Below are positions 32,339 to 41,076 of a stretch of DNA of 64,000 nt, piece after piece (the first letter of the stretch is position 1; each line of letters opens with the position of its first letter). The notes below the pieces were generated by a model. The model had not been told where the DNA came from. It worked only from the letters and a program-made list of their open reading frames with translations, and searched no databases. Source of the DNA: Phenylobacterium sp. (GTDB taxonomy: Bacteria > Pseudomonadota > Alphaproteobacteria > Caulobacterales > Caulobacteraceae); contig NZ_SSMX01000026.1 in NCBI RefSeq assembly GCF_004799515.1, positions 372,001 through 436,000 of the forward strand, given 5' to 3'. Both the position numbers and the translations under genes were made by a program.

Positions 32339-33445
32339 TCAGCCGGCGGTCTGCTGGGCCGGCTCCGCCTCGGCCTCGGCGGGCGCGTCGGGGTTCGGCT
32401 GGGGGGTGATCAGGTGGGCGTTGCGCTCGCGGATCGCGTCGCCGGCCTCATTGTAGAAGAAGGGCAGGAAAGCGTAGCGCGCGCCCTTGGTCACCGGCGT
32501 CGCTTCGTGCAGCAGGGAGCAGGAGAAGACCACCGCCCCGCCGGTCGGCGGGCGGTAGGTGCGCATGCCGTATTCCGGGAAGCGCAGGTCGCCGCCCTCG
32601 AATTCCTCAGCGTTGAGGTTGATCGAGCAGGCGAACTCGCGGTGCGCCGTGCCGGCGGTGAGGTTGTCGCGGTGCGGCCGGAAGTAGCCGCCCTCGTCGG
32701 CGCCATAGCGGGCGACGATGTAGCGCTCGAGCCGGGTGACGTTGAAGCGGAAGGCCTTCTTGATCTCCGGCAGCAGCTTGCGCTGCAGCAGCCCGCGGGT
32801 CTCCGCCTGCAGGCCCTCGTCATCGATGGGGCAATCGCGCCGCTTCTTGAAGTTGTCGAGGACGCCCACCGTGCGGCCGTTCTCCTCGCGCATCACGCCG
32901 GACGGCTTGCCGCCATTGGTCTCGTAATAGGTGATCAGCCGGCGGCAGAGTTCAGGGTCGAACAGGCGCGGCATGATCATCACCGGCGCGTGCATCGGTC
33001 CGCCCGCGTGATAGTCCGGCGGCGGCAGGCCCCGCAGGCGCTCGAACACCGCCTGGGTCGCCTCGATGGGGGCGATGAACAGCACCCGCAGCGACGGATC
33101 GAGGACCATCCACATGGGATGGCGCGTCCCATCCTCGGCGACCGCGCCGTAGAGGCGGGAGATCCGGTCGTCCGGATCGAAGAACCAGCGGATGCCGTTG
33201 CGGTCGCGGGCCCTGGCGAAGGTCTCCTGGTCGCGCAGGAAGACGAAGGCGGTCACCCGCCCGTCGTCGAGGTCGACGGTGTTGGGCGAAAGGGCCTGGA
33301 AGACCCGCTCGCGTTCGGCGAGGTCCGCCGGCGGGAAGCCCAGCAGGATGTAGCGGCCGGCGACGGAGGGGAAGCTGAAGCCGGGGTTCGTCGGCGTCGG
33401 CGCGTTGAACCAGGGCGCCGGATCGCCGATCCTCATGTGGGTCAT
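32339..33445 (-). CDS. 2OG-Fe(II) oxygenase fused to a cysteine-less peroxiredoxin-like domain
   Basis: 368 residues. The first ~155 have a thioredoxin-like peroxiredoxin layout (I-G-D-P-A-P-W-F-N-A, G-R-Y-I-L-L-G-F-P-P-A) but without any cysteine, so no peroxidase chemistry is expected. The C-terminal ~190 form a prolyl-4-hydroxylase type 2-oxoglutarate/iron domain with Y-F-R-P-H-R-D-N (His and Asp ligands), L-R-F-P-E-Y-G and L-L-H-E-A-T-P-V-T-K-G-A-R-Y (distal His, and Arg/Lys for 2OG). It may hydroxylate a protein side chain. The stop is adjacent to the convergent SLOG-SLATT gene. Confidence 0.82.
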   Translation of the reverse strand: MTHMRIGDPAPWFNAPTPTNPGFSFPSVAGRYILLGFPPADLAERERVFQALSPNTVDLDDGRVTAFVFLRDQETFARARDRNGIRWFFDPDDRISRLYGAVAEDGTRHPMWMVLDPSLRVLFIAPIEATQAVFERLRGLPPPDYHAGGPMHAPVMIMPRLFDPELCRRLITYYETNGGKPSGVMREENGRTVGVLDNFKKRRDCPIDDEGLQAETRGLLQRKLLPEIKKAFRFNVTRLERYIVARYGADEGGYFRPHRDNLTAGTAHREFACSINLNAEEFEGGDLRFPEYGMRTYRPPTGGAVVFSCSLLHEATPVTKGARYAFLPFFYNEAGDAIRERNAHLITPQPNPDAPAEAEAEPAQQTAG

Positions 33446-33650
33446 GACAGTACTGCGCTCAAAATTGCGACCGGACGAGCCGCCTGCGAAAGACGGCGCC
33501 GCGCGGCATGAACCCCAGGGGCGGCCAACGCAAGCCTAGGGCCGTTATGCGGCGCTCCGAAGGCCAAGTGTGCCGCCGCCGCGCCGCCGGGAAGCACCGC
33601 CGCAAAACGGCGGCATGCGCGGATAGGCTTTCATCCGGGCTTTTCTGCCT

Positions 33651-33659
33651 GCTAGGGTT
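33651..33659 (+). promoter_or_regulatory. Candidate promoter -10 region for the HWE kinase
   Basis: GCTAGGGTT lies about 27 bp before the ATG at 33686 and resembles the Caulobacter housekeeping -10 (GCTANAWC). A small hairpin (CCGCCG-5-CGGCGG, 33597-33613) sits further upstream in this 240-bp intergenic stretch. No clear -35 is seen. Confidence 0.35.
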
Positions 33660-33685
33660 GTAGCTGTGCCCTAGTGACGAGCGTC

Positions 33686-34660
33686 ATGACTGCTGCTTCG
33701 CCGACCGATCCGACCTACGAAGCGCGCCTGGAAGCGGTCCTGGAGAGCGTGAACGACGCCTTCTATGCGCTGGATTCCAGTTGGCGCTATGTGGTCTTCA
33801 ACCGGGCGGCGGAGGTCTACTTCGGGGTCGACCGGGCCGCGATCCTGGGGCGCGACCTCTGGGAGGTGTTCCCGCAAGGGTTGGGCACGCCGTTCGAGGC
33901 CTATTGCCGCGCGGCCATGGACGAGGGCGTCTCCACGACCGTCGAGACCGCCTCGGCCATGCGTCCGGACCGGATGGTCGAGCTGCGCATCGTGCCCATG
34001 CGCGGCGGCGGGGTGGCGATCACGCTCACCGACATCACCGAGCGCAAGAGCGCCGACAGCCGCCAGCGGATGCTGGTCAATGAACTCAACCACCGGGTGA
34101 AGAACAGCCTGGCCACCGTGCAGGCCATCGCCGCCCAGAGCCTGCGCGGGCCGAACATCCCGGCCGAGGCGCGCGAACGGTTCATGGCTCGGCTGGTGGC
34201 GCTGGCGCGGGCCAACGATGTGCTGGTGGCCGAGACCTGGACGGGGGCCAGCCTGGCGTCGGTGGCGGCGCAGATGGCCAATCCGCACGGGGATGCCGAG
34301 CGCTTCACCATCGAGGGGCCGGAGGTGCACCTGGCGCCGCAGACCGCGACCGCCATGGCGCTGGGCCTGCACGAGCTGGCCACCAACGCCGCCAAGTACG
34401 GGGCGCTCTCGACGCCCGAAGGCCGCGTCTCGCTCACCTGGAGCCTGGAAGGCGAGGGCGCCGGACGGCGGCTGAAGCTGACCTGGCGCGAGAGCGGCGG
34501 GCCGCCGGTCGGGCCGCCCGGGCCGCCCGGCTTCGGCAGCCGGCTGATCGAGCGGGGCCTGGCCTCGGAGCTGAAGGCCAATGTGCGCCTGGTCTACGCG
34601 CCCACGGGCGTCGTGTTCAGCCTGGCCGCGCCCCTCAGCGACAGTGTCGCCGAGGGCTGA
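33686..34660 (+). CDS. PAS-HWE family sensor histidine kinase
   Basis: 324 residues from the ATG at 33686 (an in-frame GTG at 33674 is possible). A PAS domain fills residues 10-130 (S-V-N-D-A-F-Y-A-L-D-S-S-W-R-Y-V-V-F-N and I-L-G-R-D-L-W-E-V-F-P, ending with T-D-I-T-E-R-K). The kinase part is of the HWE/HisKA_2 type, with E-L-N-H-R-V-K-N-S-L-A-T-V-Q-A-I-A carrying the phospho-accepting histidine, then the A-T-N-A-A-K-Y-G-A-L-S ATP-lid region. No membrane segment is visible, so it senses a cytosolic cue. These kinases often act in light or general stress signalling; the partner is not adjacent. Confidence 0.92.
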   Translation: MTAASPTDPTYEARLEAVLESVNDAFYALDSSWRYVVFNRAAEVYFGVDRAAILGRDLWEVFPQGLGTPFEAYCRAAMDEGVSTTVETASAMRPDRMVELRIVPMRGGGVAITLTDITERKSADSRQRMLVNELNHRVKNSLATVQAIAAQSLRGPNIPAEARERFMARLVALARANDVLVAETWTGASLASVAAQMANPHGDAERFTIEGPEVHLAPQTATAMALGLHELATNAAKYGALSTPEGRVSLTWSLEGEGAGRRLKLTWRESGGPPVGPPGPPGFGSRLIERGLASELKANVRLVYAPTGVVFSLAAPLSDSVAEG

Positions 34661-34666
34661 GGCGGC

Positions 34667-35566
34667 CTACTTCGAGCCCTCGCCATAGATCGGGCCGCGG
34701 GCCATGGAGCGGGTGAGCGGCAGGCGCAGCAGCAAGTCTCCGCCCAGGGCCGCGGCGGTCGGGCCGAAATCTCTGGTCAGGTGGTTGCGCAGCTCCTCGG
34801 AAATCGAGTCGTCCGGCGCCACCGGATTGAGCGCGGCAAGCTCGAGGAAGTGACGGTCATCGGCCTCGACGTCGCCGGAGAGGTCCGCAATCCGCTCCAT
34901 GATCATCGGATAGGCGGCGGGCGTGCGGCCGACGTCGAGGCTGGGGGCGAGCACCAGGCCATCGACCACCGCGGCCTTTGGCGTGGCGACGCCGTGGAAA
35001 ATGCCGAACAGGATGGCGCCCGAGATCACATCGACCGTCACGCTGAACGTCTGGTTGCCGGCCGGCAGCACCCACCCGTCGGCGATGGTCCCGCCCGCGC
35101 CGATACGCAGGCGCAGGAGGCCAGTGGGATCGATCCGGCACATGGCGTGGTCGTGGATGAACCGGCCGGGCATCAGCACGTAGGGGCGGGTGGTGCGGTA
35201 GAAACCTTCGTAAGCGGGTCCGCGCAAGGCGGTCGCCGCAAGGAATTGTTCCATGCCAACCAGCGGCAGGCCGGTGAGCGCGCTCGCGGGCGGCGGCGCG
35301 TGGCCGGCGACCGCGTTCAGATCCGCGCCGATCAGCTCGGCGAAGGCCGCCAGGCTGCGGTCCCAATCCAGCGTCGTAAATCCGGGGATCCGTTCGGCCA
35401 CCAGGGCCGACAGCAGGGACATGTTGTGCGCCGACGGCTGGACGGCGCCGGAGACCCACCGCCCGACGACGGATTTGTCCACGGCCAGGTCGGCGGCGAG
35501 CCGCGCCCGGCTCATCGACAAGACCTTCAGCACCAGTTCCAGTTTTTTCGCGAAGGGTTCGCTCAT
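34667..35566 (-). CDS. HTH-type regulator with unknown C-terminal domain
   Basis: 299 residues. The first ~60 form a lambda-repressor-like helix-turn-helix: L-K-V-L-S-M-S-R-A-R-L-A-A-D-L-A-V-D-K-S-V-V-G-R-W-V-S-G. The remainder is a soluble domain with G-F-Y-R-T-T-R-P-Y-V, F-S-V-T-V-D-V-I-S-G-A-I-L-F-G-I-F-H-G-V, which looks like a ligand or sensor domain not known to me. It is divergent from an SDR gene; the gap contains a TGATACATAATCTGTTACG stretch of low GC that could hold its operator. Confidence 0.72.
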   Translation of the reverse strand: MSEPFAKKLELVLKVLSMSRARLAADLAVDKSVVGRWVSGAVQPSAHNMSLLSALVAERIPGFTTLDWDRSLAAFAELIGADLNAVAGHAPPPASALTGLPLVGMEQFLAATALRGPAYEGFYRTTRPYVLMPGRFIHDHAMCRIDPTGLLRLRIGAGGTIADGWVLPAGNQTFSVTVDVISGAILFGIFHGVATPKAAVVDGLVLAPSLDVGRTPAAYPMIMERIADLSGDVEADDRHFLELAALNPVAPDDSISEELRNHLTRDFGPTAAALGGDLLLRLPLTRSMARGPIYGEGSK

Positions 35567-35738
35567 CGCGTCCTTTTCCAGTCCGTACCGAGGTTTCGCC
35601 TCTCTGGCGAATGGATGTCAATCTTGATACATAATCTGTTACGCGGCCTGTGTGTCAGCCTTAGGTGACGCTCCGGTAAAGCTTCGTTCTTAACCGGCCA
35701 TGTTTGACGCGGGTGCGGCGAACGCCGCTACTGGGGCG

Positions 35739-36572
35739 ATGACCTCCGAAATCCCGCCGAATGTCCCGATCCGCCCGCGTCCCCTGGCGCTGGTCACCGG
35801 CGCCTCGGCCGGCATTGGCGCGGCTTTCGCCCGGGCCTATGCGGCGCGCGGTTACGACGTGGCGCTGTCGGCCCGTCGGGTGGAGCGGCTGGAGGCCCTG
35901 GCGGCGGAGCTCAGCGCCGCGCACGGGATCGAGGCCTTCGCCGTTCCCGCCGACCTGTCGCTGTTCGAGGCGCACAAGGACCTGCTGGACCAAGTGGCCG
36001 CGCGAGGCCGGCATGTGGACGTGCTGGTCAACAACGCCGGCTTCTCCATCGCCCAGAGCTTTGTGAGTGTCCCCTGGGACCGGCAGCGGGATTTCCTGAT
36101 GACCCTGGTGGTGAACGCCTGCGGCCTGGCCCACGCCACGATCCCCGGCATGGTTGAGCGGGGCGGCGGCTCGATCATCAACGTGGGCTCCCTGGCGGCC
36201 TTTGCGCCGGGCGTCGCCGGCCACAGCCTCTATCCGGGCGCGAAAAGCCTCGCTGTGAGCTGGAGCCAGTCGCTGGCCGCCGAGCTGAAGGGGACCGGCG
36301 TCAAGGTCACCGTCACCTGCCCGGGCTTCACGCTCACCGAGTTCGCCGAGGCCAACGGCACCAAACATGTGATGGACGAGGCCCCGCGCCGCTTCTTCCA
36401 GACCGCCGGGCAGGTGGTGGCCGAGACGCTCGCCGCCCACGACCGGGGCCAGGTGGTGATCGTGCCCGGCTGGCACAACAAGGTCGCCGCCGCCGTGCTG
36501 CGTTCGCTTCCGCAATCGCTGCTGATCGCCATCCTGGGCCGTGCGTCGGCGAAGTACCACCTGGAGGATTAG
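35739..36572 (+). CDS. SDR family oxidoreductase
   Basis: 277 residues from the ATG at 35739 (a longer form from ATG 35700 adds 13). The NAD(P)-binding motif T-G-A-S-A-G-I-G is near the start, followed by the N-N-A-G motif and the catalytic serine (N-V-G-S-L-A-A), tyrosine and lysine (Y-P-G-A-K-S). It belongs to the DltE-like classical SDRs that reduce carbonyls on fatty or sugar substrates. The hydrophobic C-terminal helix (S-L-L-I-A-I-L-G-R) may touch the membrane. It is convergent with the next kinase gene. Confidence 0.9.
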   Translation: MTSEIPPNVPIRPRPLALVTGASAGIGAAFARAYAARGYDVALSARRVERLEALAAELSAAHGIEAFAVPADLSLFEAHKDLLDQVAARGRHVDVLVNNAGFSIAQSFVSVPWDRQRDFLMTLVVNACGLAHATIPGMVERGGGSIINVGSLAAFAPGVAGHSLYPGAKSLAVSWSQSLAAELKGTGVKVTVTCPGFTLTEFAEANGTKHVMDEAPRRFFQTAGQVVAETLAAHDRGQVVIVPGWHNKVAAAVLRSLPQSLLIAILGRASAKYHLED

Positions 36573-36579
36573 GCGGGCT

Positions 36580-38526
36580 TCAAGCCTTTCGCGGCGCCTG
36601 GCGCAGGGCGCTCAGCAGGCCGTCGACGGAATAGGGCTTCTTGAGCAATGGGAAGCCGTGGGTGCCTTCCTCGACGATCACGTGGCTGTAGCCGCTGGTG
36701 AGGATGACCTCGAGGTGGGGCCAGCGCGCGGTGATCAGCTGGCCCAGCTCTATGCCGCTCATCCCAGGCATCACGACGTCGGAAAACACCACGTCGAAAC
36801 GGTCCGCCCCGGTCTCGAGGGCGGCGATGGCGGCTTGGGCGTCTCCCACCCAGGTGATCTCCTGTCCAAGCTCCTTCAACAGATCGGCGGCGAAATTGCC
36901 GACGCCCTCGTTGTCCTCGACCAGGAGAATCCGGCGGGCGGGCAGAATCTCAGGAGGCGCGGACGCCGGGTCGGGCGGCGCGCGGATCGCCCGGATGGCG
37001 CGCGGTAGGTAGAGGGTGAAGCGTGTGCCGACGCCGGCTTCGCTGCGGACGTCGATTTCGCCCCGCGACTGCTTGGCGAAGCCATAGACCTGGCTGAGGC
37101 CGAGGCCGGTGCCCTTGTCGACGGCCTTGGTCGTGAAGAACGGCTCGAAGATCCGCAACACCGTTTCGGACGACATGCCGGCGCCGGTATCGGCCACTTC
37201 GACGGTCAGGAAGTCTCCGGCGGCCGCCGAATGCCCACGGACCGCGGGGACGCCGCTGGCTTCGGCGCAGGTGATGGTGATGGCGCCGCCGCGCGGCATC
37301 GCATCGCGCGCGTTGATCACCATGTTGAGGATCGCGGTCTCGAACTGACTGGGGTCGGCGTCGACGAACTGCGGGGTCTCCGGCAGGATCAGCTCAAAGC
37401 CCACGGCCGCGCCGATGGTGGTCCCGACGATGTGCTGCAGGCTGCGCAACCGCGAGCCCAGGTCGAAAACCTCGGGCTGCAGGGGTTGCCGCCGGGCGAA
37501 GGCCAGGAGCTGGCTGGTCAGCAACGCCGCCCGGTCGGCGGTGGAGGCGATGGCCTCCACATAGCGGGCGCGCTTCTCGTCGGTCAGGTCCGGCCGGCGC
37601 AGGAAGTCCGCCGAAGCGCGGATCACTGTGAGCAGGTTGTTGAAGTCGTGAGCGACGCCGCCGGTAAGGCGCCCGATGGCCTCCATCTTCTGGGCCTGGC
37701 CCAGGGCTTCGCGCGCCTTCTCCACCTCCTCGCGCGCCCGGCGCGCCTCGGTGACGTCGCGGGTGACCTTGGCGAAGCCCAACAGCCTGCCGTGCTCGTC
37801 GTGGATCGGATCGATGACCACATTGGCCCAGAACCGCTCGCCGGATTTCCGGACCCGCTGGGCCTCGCCTTCGAACTTGCCCACGCGCAGCGCGGTCTCC
37901 AGGGCCTTTTGCGGGACGCCCGCCGCCCGGTCCTCAGCCGTGTAGAAGATGGAGAAGTGGCGCCCGACGACCTCGCCGGCCTTGTAGCCCTTGATCGCCT
38001 CGGCGCCGGCGTTCCAGTTCGTGATATTGCCGTCAGGATCCAGCATGTAGATGGCGTAGTCGTGGACGCCCTGGACCAGGAGGCGGAAGCGCTGCTCGCT
38101 CTCGTAGAGCGCCCGATCGACCGCCTGACGCTCCGACACGTCGCGGGTGATCTTGGCGTAGCCCATCAGGGCGCCGTCTTCGGCGATGACCGGGTCGATC
38201 ACCACGTGGGTCCAGAAGCGGGTCCCGTCCTTGCGGACCCGCCAGCCCTCGGCCTCGAACCGGCCTTCGGTGGCGGCTGTCCGCAGGGCGCGTTCCGGCA
38301 TGCCGATGGCGCGGTCCTCCGGCGTGTAGAAGACCGAGAAATGCTGGCCGATGATCTCCTCGGCCGTGTAGCCCTTGAACAGTTGGGCGCCGGTGTTCCA
38401 GGTCGCGACCTTGCCCGTCTCGTCCAGCAGGTAGACGGCGTAGTCCTTCACCGCGTCGATCAGGAGCTCAAGACGCTGGGCCTGGTCGAGGTCGTTGAGC
38501 TGGCGGGGTTTCAGTGTCACGGGCAT
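36580..38526 (-). CDS. Hybrid sensor kinase: PAS-PAS-HisKA-HATPase-receiver
   Basis: 648 residues from the ATG at 38526 (a TTG form from 38565 adds 13). Two PAS domains of the same subtype ([15 protein letters not shown] and [14 protein letters not shown]), each ending in T-R-D-V, suggest an internal duplication. The kinase core has [11 protein letters not shown] with the histidine, [10 protein letters not shown], and [13 protein letters not shown]. The C-terminal receiver has L-L-V-E-D-N and the aspartate in [13 protein letters not shown]. It is cytosolic, with no membrane segment. Confidence 0.93.
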   Translation of the reverse strand: MPVTLKPRQLNDLDQAQRLELLIDAVKDYAVYLLDETGKVATWNTGAQLFKGYTAEEIIGQHFSVFYTPEDRAIGMPERALRTAATEGRFEAEGWRVRKDGTRFWTHVVIDPVIAEDGALMGYAKITRDVSERQAVDRALYESEQRFRLLVQGVHDYAIYMLDPDGNITNWNAGAEAIKGYKAGEVVGRHFSIFYTAEDRAAGVPQKALETALRVGKFEGEAQRVRKSGERFWANVVIDPIHDEHGRLLGFAKVTRDVTEARRAREEVEKAREALGQAQKMEAIGRLTGGVAHDFNNLLTVIRASADFLRRPDLTDEKRARYVEAIASTADRAALLTSQLLAFARRQPLQPEVFDLGSRLRSLQHIVGTTIGAAVGFELILPETPQFVDADPSQFETAILNMVINARDAMPRGGAITITCAEASGVPAVRGHSAAAGDFLTVEVADTGAGMSSETVLRIFEPFFTTKAVDKGTGLGLSQVYGFAKQSRGEIDVRSEAGVGTRFTLYLPRAIRAIRAPPDPASAPPEILPARRILLVEDNEGVGNFAADLLKELGQEITWVGDAQAAIAALETGADRFDVVFSDVVMPGMSGIELGQLITARWPHLEVILTSGYSHVIVEEGTHGFPLLKKPYSVDGLLSALRQAPRKA

Positions 38527-38782
38527 CGGGATAGGCAGGCTCGGCAGGCCGCCTTCGTGCGACAACCTGCTTGTTTCCGCTTCATCCAGCGACCTGGCAA
38601 TGAGTTAAAGGGGTGGCGGGGGCGACGGTTCCAACCCGGCCTCGCGCGGCCTGCTCCTCTCCGACCCGGCGAGCCAGAAGATTGCAGGTGACGTGGTCTG
38701 GGTCCTGGCTATCGTCCACACGGCCCGCCGATGGCTTCCGACTCGGGACGGGATCCGGCGCGCCTAGCAGGGGAGGCCGCCC

Positions 38783-40417
38783 ATGGCGCACTTCGATGTG
38801 GTGATCATCGGCTCGGGCGCGGGCGGGGGTACGATCGCCCAGCGGCTGGCGGCGTCGGGCAAGTCGATCCTGATCCTGGAGCGCGGCGAACAGCTGCCCC
38901 GCGAGGCGGAGAACTGGAGCCCCAAGGCGGTGTTCATCGAGCGCCGCTACCAGACCAAGGAGCCGTGGTTCGACAAGAAGGGAAAGCCCTTCCATCCGAA
39001 CACGCACTATTGGGTCGGCGGCAACACCACCTTCTACGGCGCGGCGCTGATGCGGCTGCGCGGACACGACTTCCAGGAGGTGCGGCACGGAGGCGGCGTC
39101 TCGCCCGCCTGGCCGATCAGTCTGACGGACCTAAAGTCCTACTATGCCGAGGCCGAGACGCTGTGGAAGGTGCATGGCGCGCGCGGCGCGGATCCAACGG
39201 AGGAGGGTGACGAGCCGCCCTACGCCTACGCCGCCGTGCGCGACGATCCGGGGATCGCGGCGCTGCGCGGTCATTGGCAGGCGCAGGGCTGGCGGCCGTT
39301 CTCCCTGCCGCTGGGGATCAATCTCGACCAGGCGCATCCGGTCACCTCGGTGTGCATCAAGTGCAAGACCTGCGGCGGCTATCCCTGCCTGCTGAAGGCC
39401 AAGTCCGACGCGCGGACCATCGCCATCGAGCCCCTGATGGACCTGCCCAACGTCACGCTCCTGACCGGGCGCAAGGTCACGCGGCTGGAGACCGACCCCT
39501 CCGGCAAGAGCGTGACCGAGGTGGTCTGCCAGACCGAGCAGGGCGAGGAGCGCTGGAGCGGCGATATCGTGGTGCTGGCGGCCGGCGCGGCCAACTCCGC
39601 CGCCGTGTTGCTGGCCAGCGCCAATGCGGCCCATCCGAACGGGCTGGCCAACGGCTCCGACCAGGTCGGCCGCAACTACATGTTCCACACCCTGACGGCG
39701 ATGGTCTCGATGACCGCCGCGCATGTGGACGTGACCTTCCCCAAGACCATGGCCTGCAACGACTTCTACTGGGGCGACCCGGCGGGCGGCTACGACAAGC
39801 CCATGGGGCATATCCAGCTTCTGGAATACATGAGCGGCCAGACCCTGGAGGGGCAGGTCTCCGACTGGCTGCCGCCGGCCCTGGTGCCCGACGCCATCGC
39901 CGAGGGCGTGGCCGAGCGGATGCTGTCGATGCTGGTGATCTCCGAAGACCTGCCGCTGCCGGAGAACCGGGTCCATCTGACCGGCGACGGGCGGATCTGC
40001 ATCGACTACACCTACAACAACCTCGAGGGGCACGAGCGGTTGGTGAAGAAACTGCACGCCTCGCTAGACGGCTTCGTCGATCACGCCCACCCGATCAGCC
40101 AGCACCACTTCGACATCGGCAGCCTGTTGCCGCTCTACGGCACGGCGCACCAGGCCGGTACGGTGCGGTTCGGCTCGGACCCGAAGAGCTCGGTGCTGGA
40201 CCCCTGGTGCAAGGCCCATGAACTCGACAACCTCTACGTCACCGACACCAGCTTCTTCCCCTCCATCGCCGCGGTGAACCCGACGCTGACCACGGTGGCC
40301 AACGCCATGCGGGTCGGTGATCATCTGCTGGAACGCCTGGGCCGCTCGGCGCCGGCGCAGAAGGCCCGCAGCGTGGAGCGGCCGCACGGGCACAAGGCCG
40401 GCGAGGGGCTGGCGTAG
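38783..40417 (+). CDS. GMC family FAD-dependent oxidoreductase
   Basis: 544 residues with the FAD-binding motif I-I-G-S-G-A-G-G-G near the N terminus and L-E-R-G-E closing the beta-alpha-beta unit. The H-Y-W-V-G-G-N-T-T-F-Y-G-A-A segment and the C-terminal N-P-T-L-T-T-V-A-N-A-M-R-V-G-D match the GMC (glucose-methanol-choline) oxidoreductases; the catalytic His is expected near D-T-S-F-F-P-S. A C-I-K-C-K-T-C-G-G-Y-P-C cluster at about residues 192-203 suggests a metal site, as in dehydrogenase members. The substrate, probably an alcohol or polyol, is unknown. GGGGAGG gives the ribosome site. Confidence 0.88.
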   Translation: MAHFDVVIIGSGAGGGTIAQRLAASGKSILILERGEQLPREAENWSPKAVFIERRYQTKEPWFDKKGKPFHPNTHYWVGGNTTFYGAALMRLRGHDFQEVRHGGGVSPAWPISLTDLKSYYAEAETLWKVHGARGADPTEEGDEPPYAYAAVRDDPGIAALRGHWQAQGWRPFSLPLGINLDQAHPVTSVCIKCKTCGGYPCLLKAKSDARTIAIEPLMDLPNVTLLTGRKVTRLETDPSGKSVTEVVCQTEQGEERWSGDIVVLAAGAANSAAVLLASANAAHPNGLANGSDQVGRNYMFHTLTAMVSMTAAHVDVTFPKTMACNDFYWGDPAGGYDKPMGHIQLLEYMSGQTLEGQVSDWLPPALVPDAIAEGVAERMLSMLVISEDLPLPENRVHLTGDGRICIDYTYNNLEGHERLVKKLHASLDGFVDHAHPISQHHFDIGSLLPLYGTAHQAGTVRFGSDPKSSVLDPWCKAHELDNLYVTDTSFFPSIAAVNPTLTTVANAMRVGDHLLERLGRSAPAQKARSVERPHGHKAGEGLA

Positions 40418-40506
40418 CCCTTGGCCGGGAACCCTCCGCATCGCCAAGCGTTGCCGTTGACGTGGGGGTGCGCCAGCGGTGCGTCATCGCCCGACCGGGA
40501 GGGGAT

Positions 40507-41076
40507 TTGGCCGGATCCAGAGTTAGGGTCTCTAGACGCGGGGGCTTTTGGGCTGGGGCCTGCGCCGCTGCGCTGACGCTGTGGAGCGTCCCCGGCGCGC
40601 CGCGGGCCGATCCGCAGGCCTTGGAGCTGGCGGTCAAGGCCACCTACCTCTATCGCCTCGCCGCCTTCGTGACCTGGCCGGGCGAGGACACCGGCGCGCC
40701 GCCCAGCCCGGTGACCCTCTGCGTACAGGGGGCCGATCCGTTCGGCGACATCCTCGACCGGCTGATCGCTGGGCGCCGGCCCGGCGGCCGGCCCATCGTG
40801 GTCAAGCGGGTGGCGCGGCTGGAGCCCCGGTCGGGCTGCCAGATCGCCTATGTGGCCGGCGGTCCCGGCCAGTCCCCGGCCCAGGCGCTGGAGGCGGTGA
40901 ACACCGCGCCCGTGGTGACCGTGACCGATGAAGCCCGCGGCGGCGCGCACGGCATCGTCCACCTGATCGAGGACGGCCCGCGCGTGCGCTTCAGCATCGA
41001 CGCGGCCCAGGCCAGCGAAAGCGGCGTGACGCTCAGCTCCAAGCTGATGGCGCTGGCCGTGACGGTGAAGCGGTGA
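40507..41076 (+). CDS. YfiR family periplasmic protein
   Basis: 189 residues from a TTG at 40507 with GGGAGGGGA directly before it; GTG codons upstream lack a ribosome site. A signal peptide ends near G-A-P-R-A-D. The mature part is a DUF4154/YfiR domain: A-T-Y-L-Y-R-L-A-A-F-V-T-W-P and T-L-C-V-Q-G-A-D-P-F-G, then G-C-Q-I-A-Y-V-A, with two cysteines that in YfiR form disulfides. YfiR represses its membrane partner in the periplasm. The gene overlaps the next kinase gene by 4 bp (GTGA). Confidence 0.85.
   Translation: MAGSRVRVSRRGGFWAGACAAALTLWSVPGAPRADPQALELAVKATYLYRLAAFVTWPGEDTGAPPSPVTLCVQGADPFGDILDRLIAGRRPGGRPIVVKRVARLEPRSGCQIAYVAGGPGQSPAQALEAVNTAPVVTVTDEARGGAHGIVHLIEDGPRVRFSIDAAQASESGVTLSSKLMALAVTVKR

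Noticed and set aside
33597..33613. Hairpin CCGCCG-CAAAA-CGGCGG as a terminator
   Set aside because: It lies between two divergent starts, where no transcript should end, and has no T-run.
38582..39088. Minus-strand open frame before and within the GMC gene
   Set aside because: No family motif; it overlaps the well-supported GMC oxidoreductase and the 217-bp intergenic region, where no other gene is visible.
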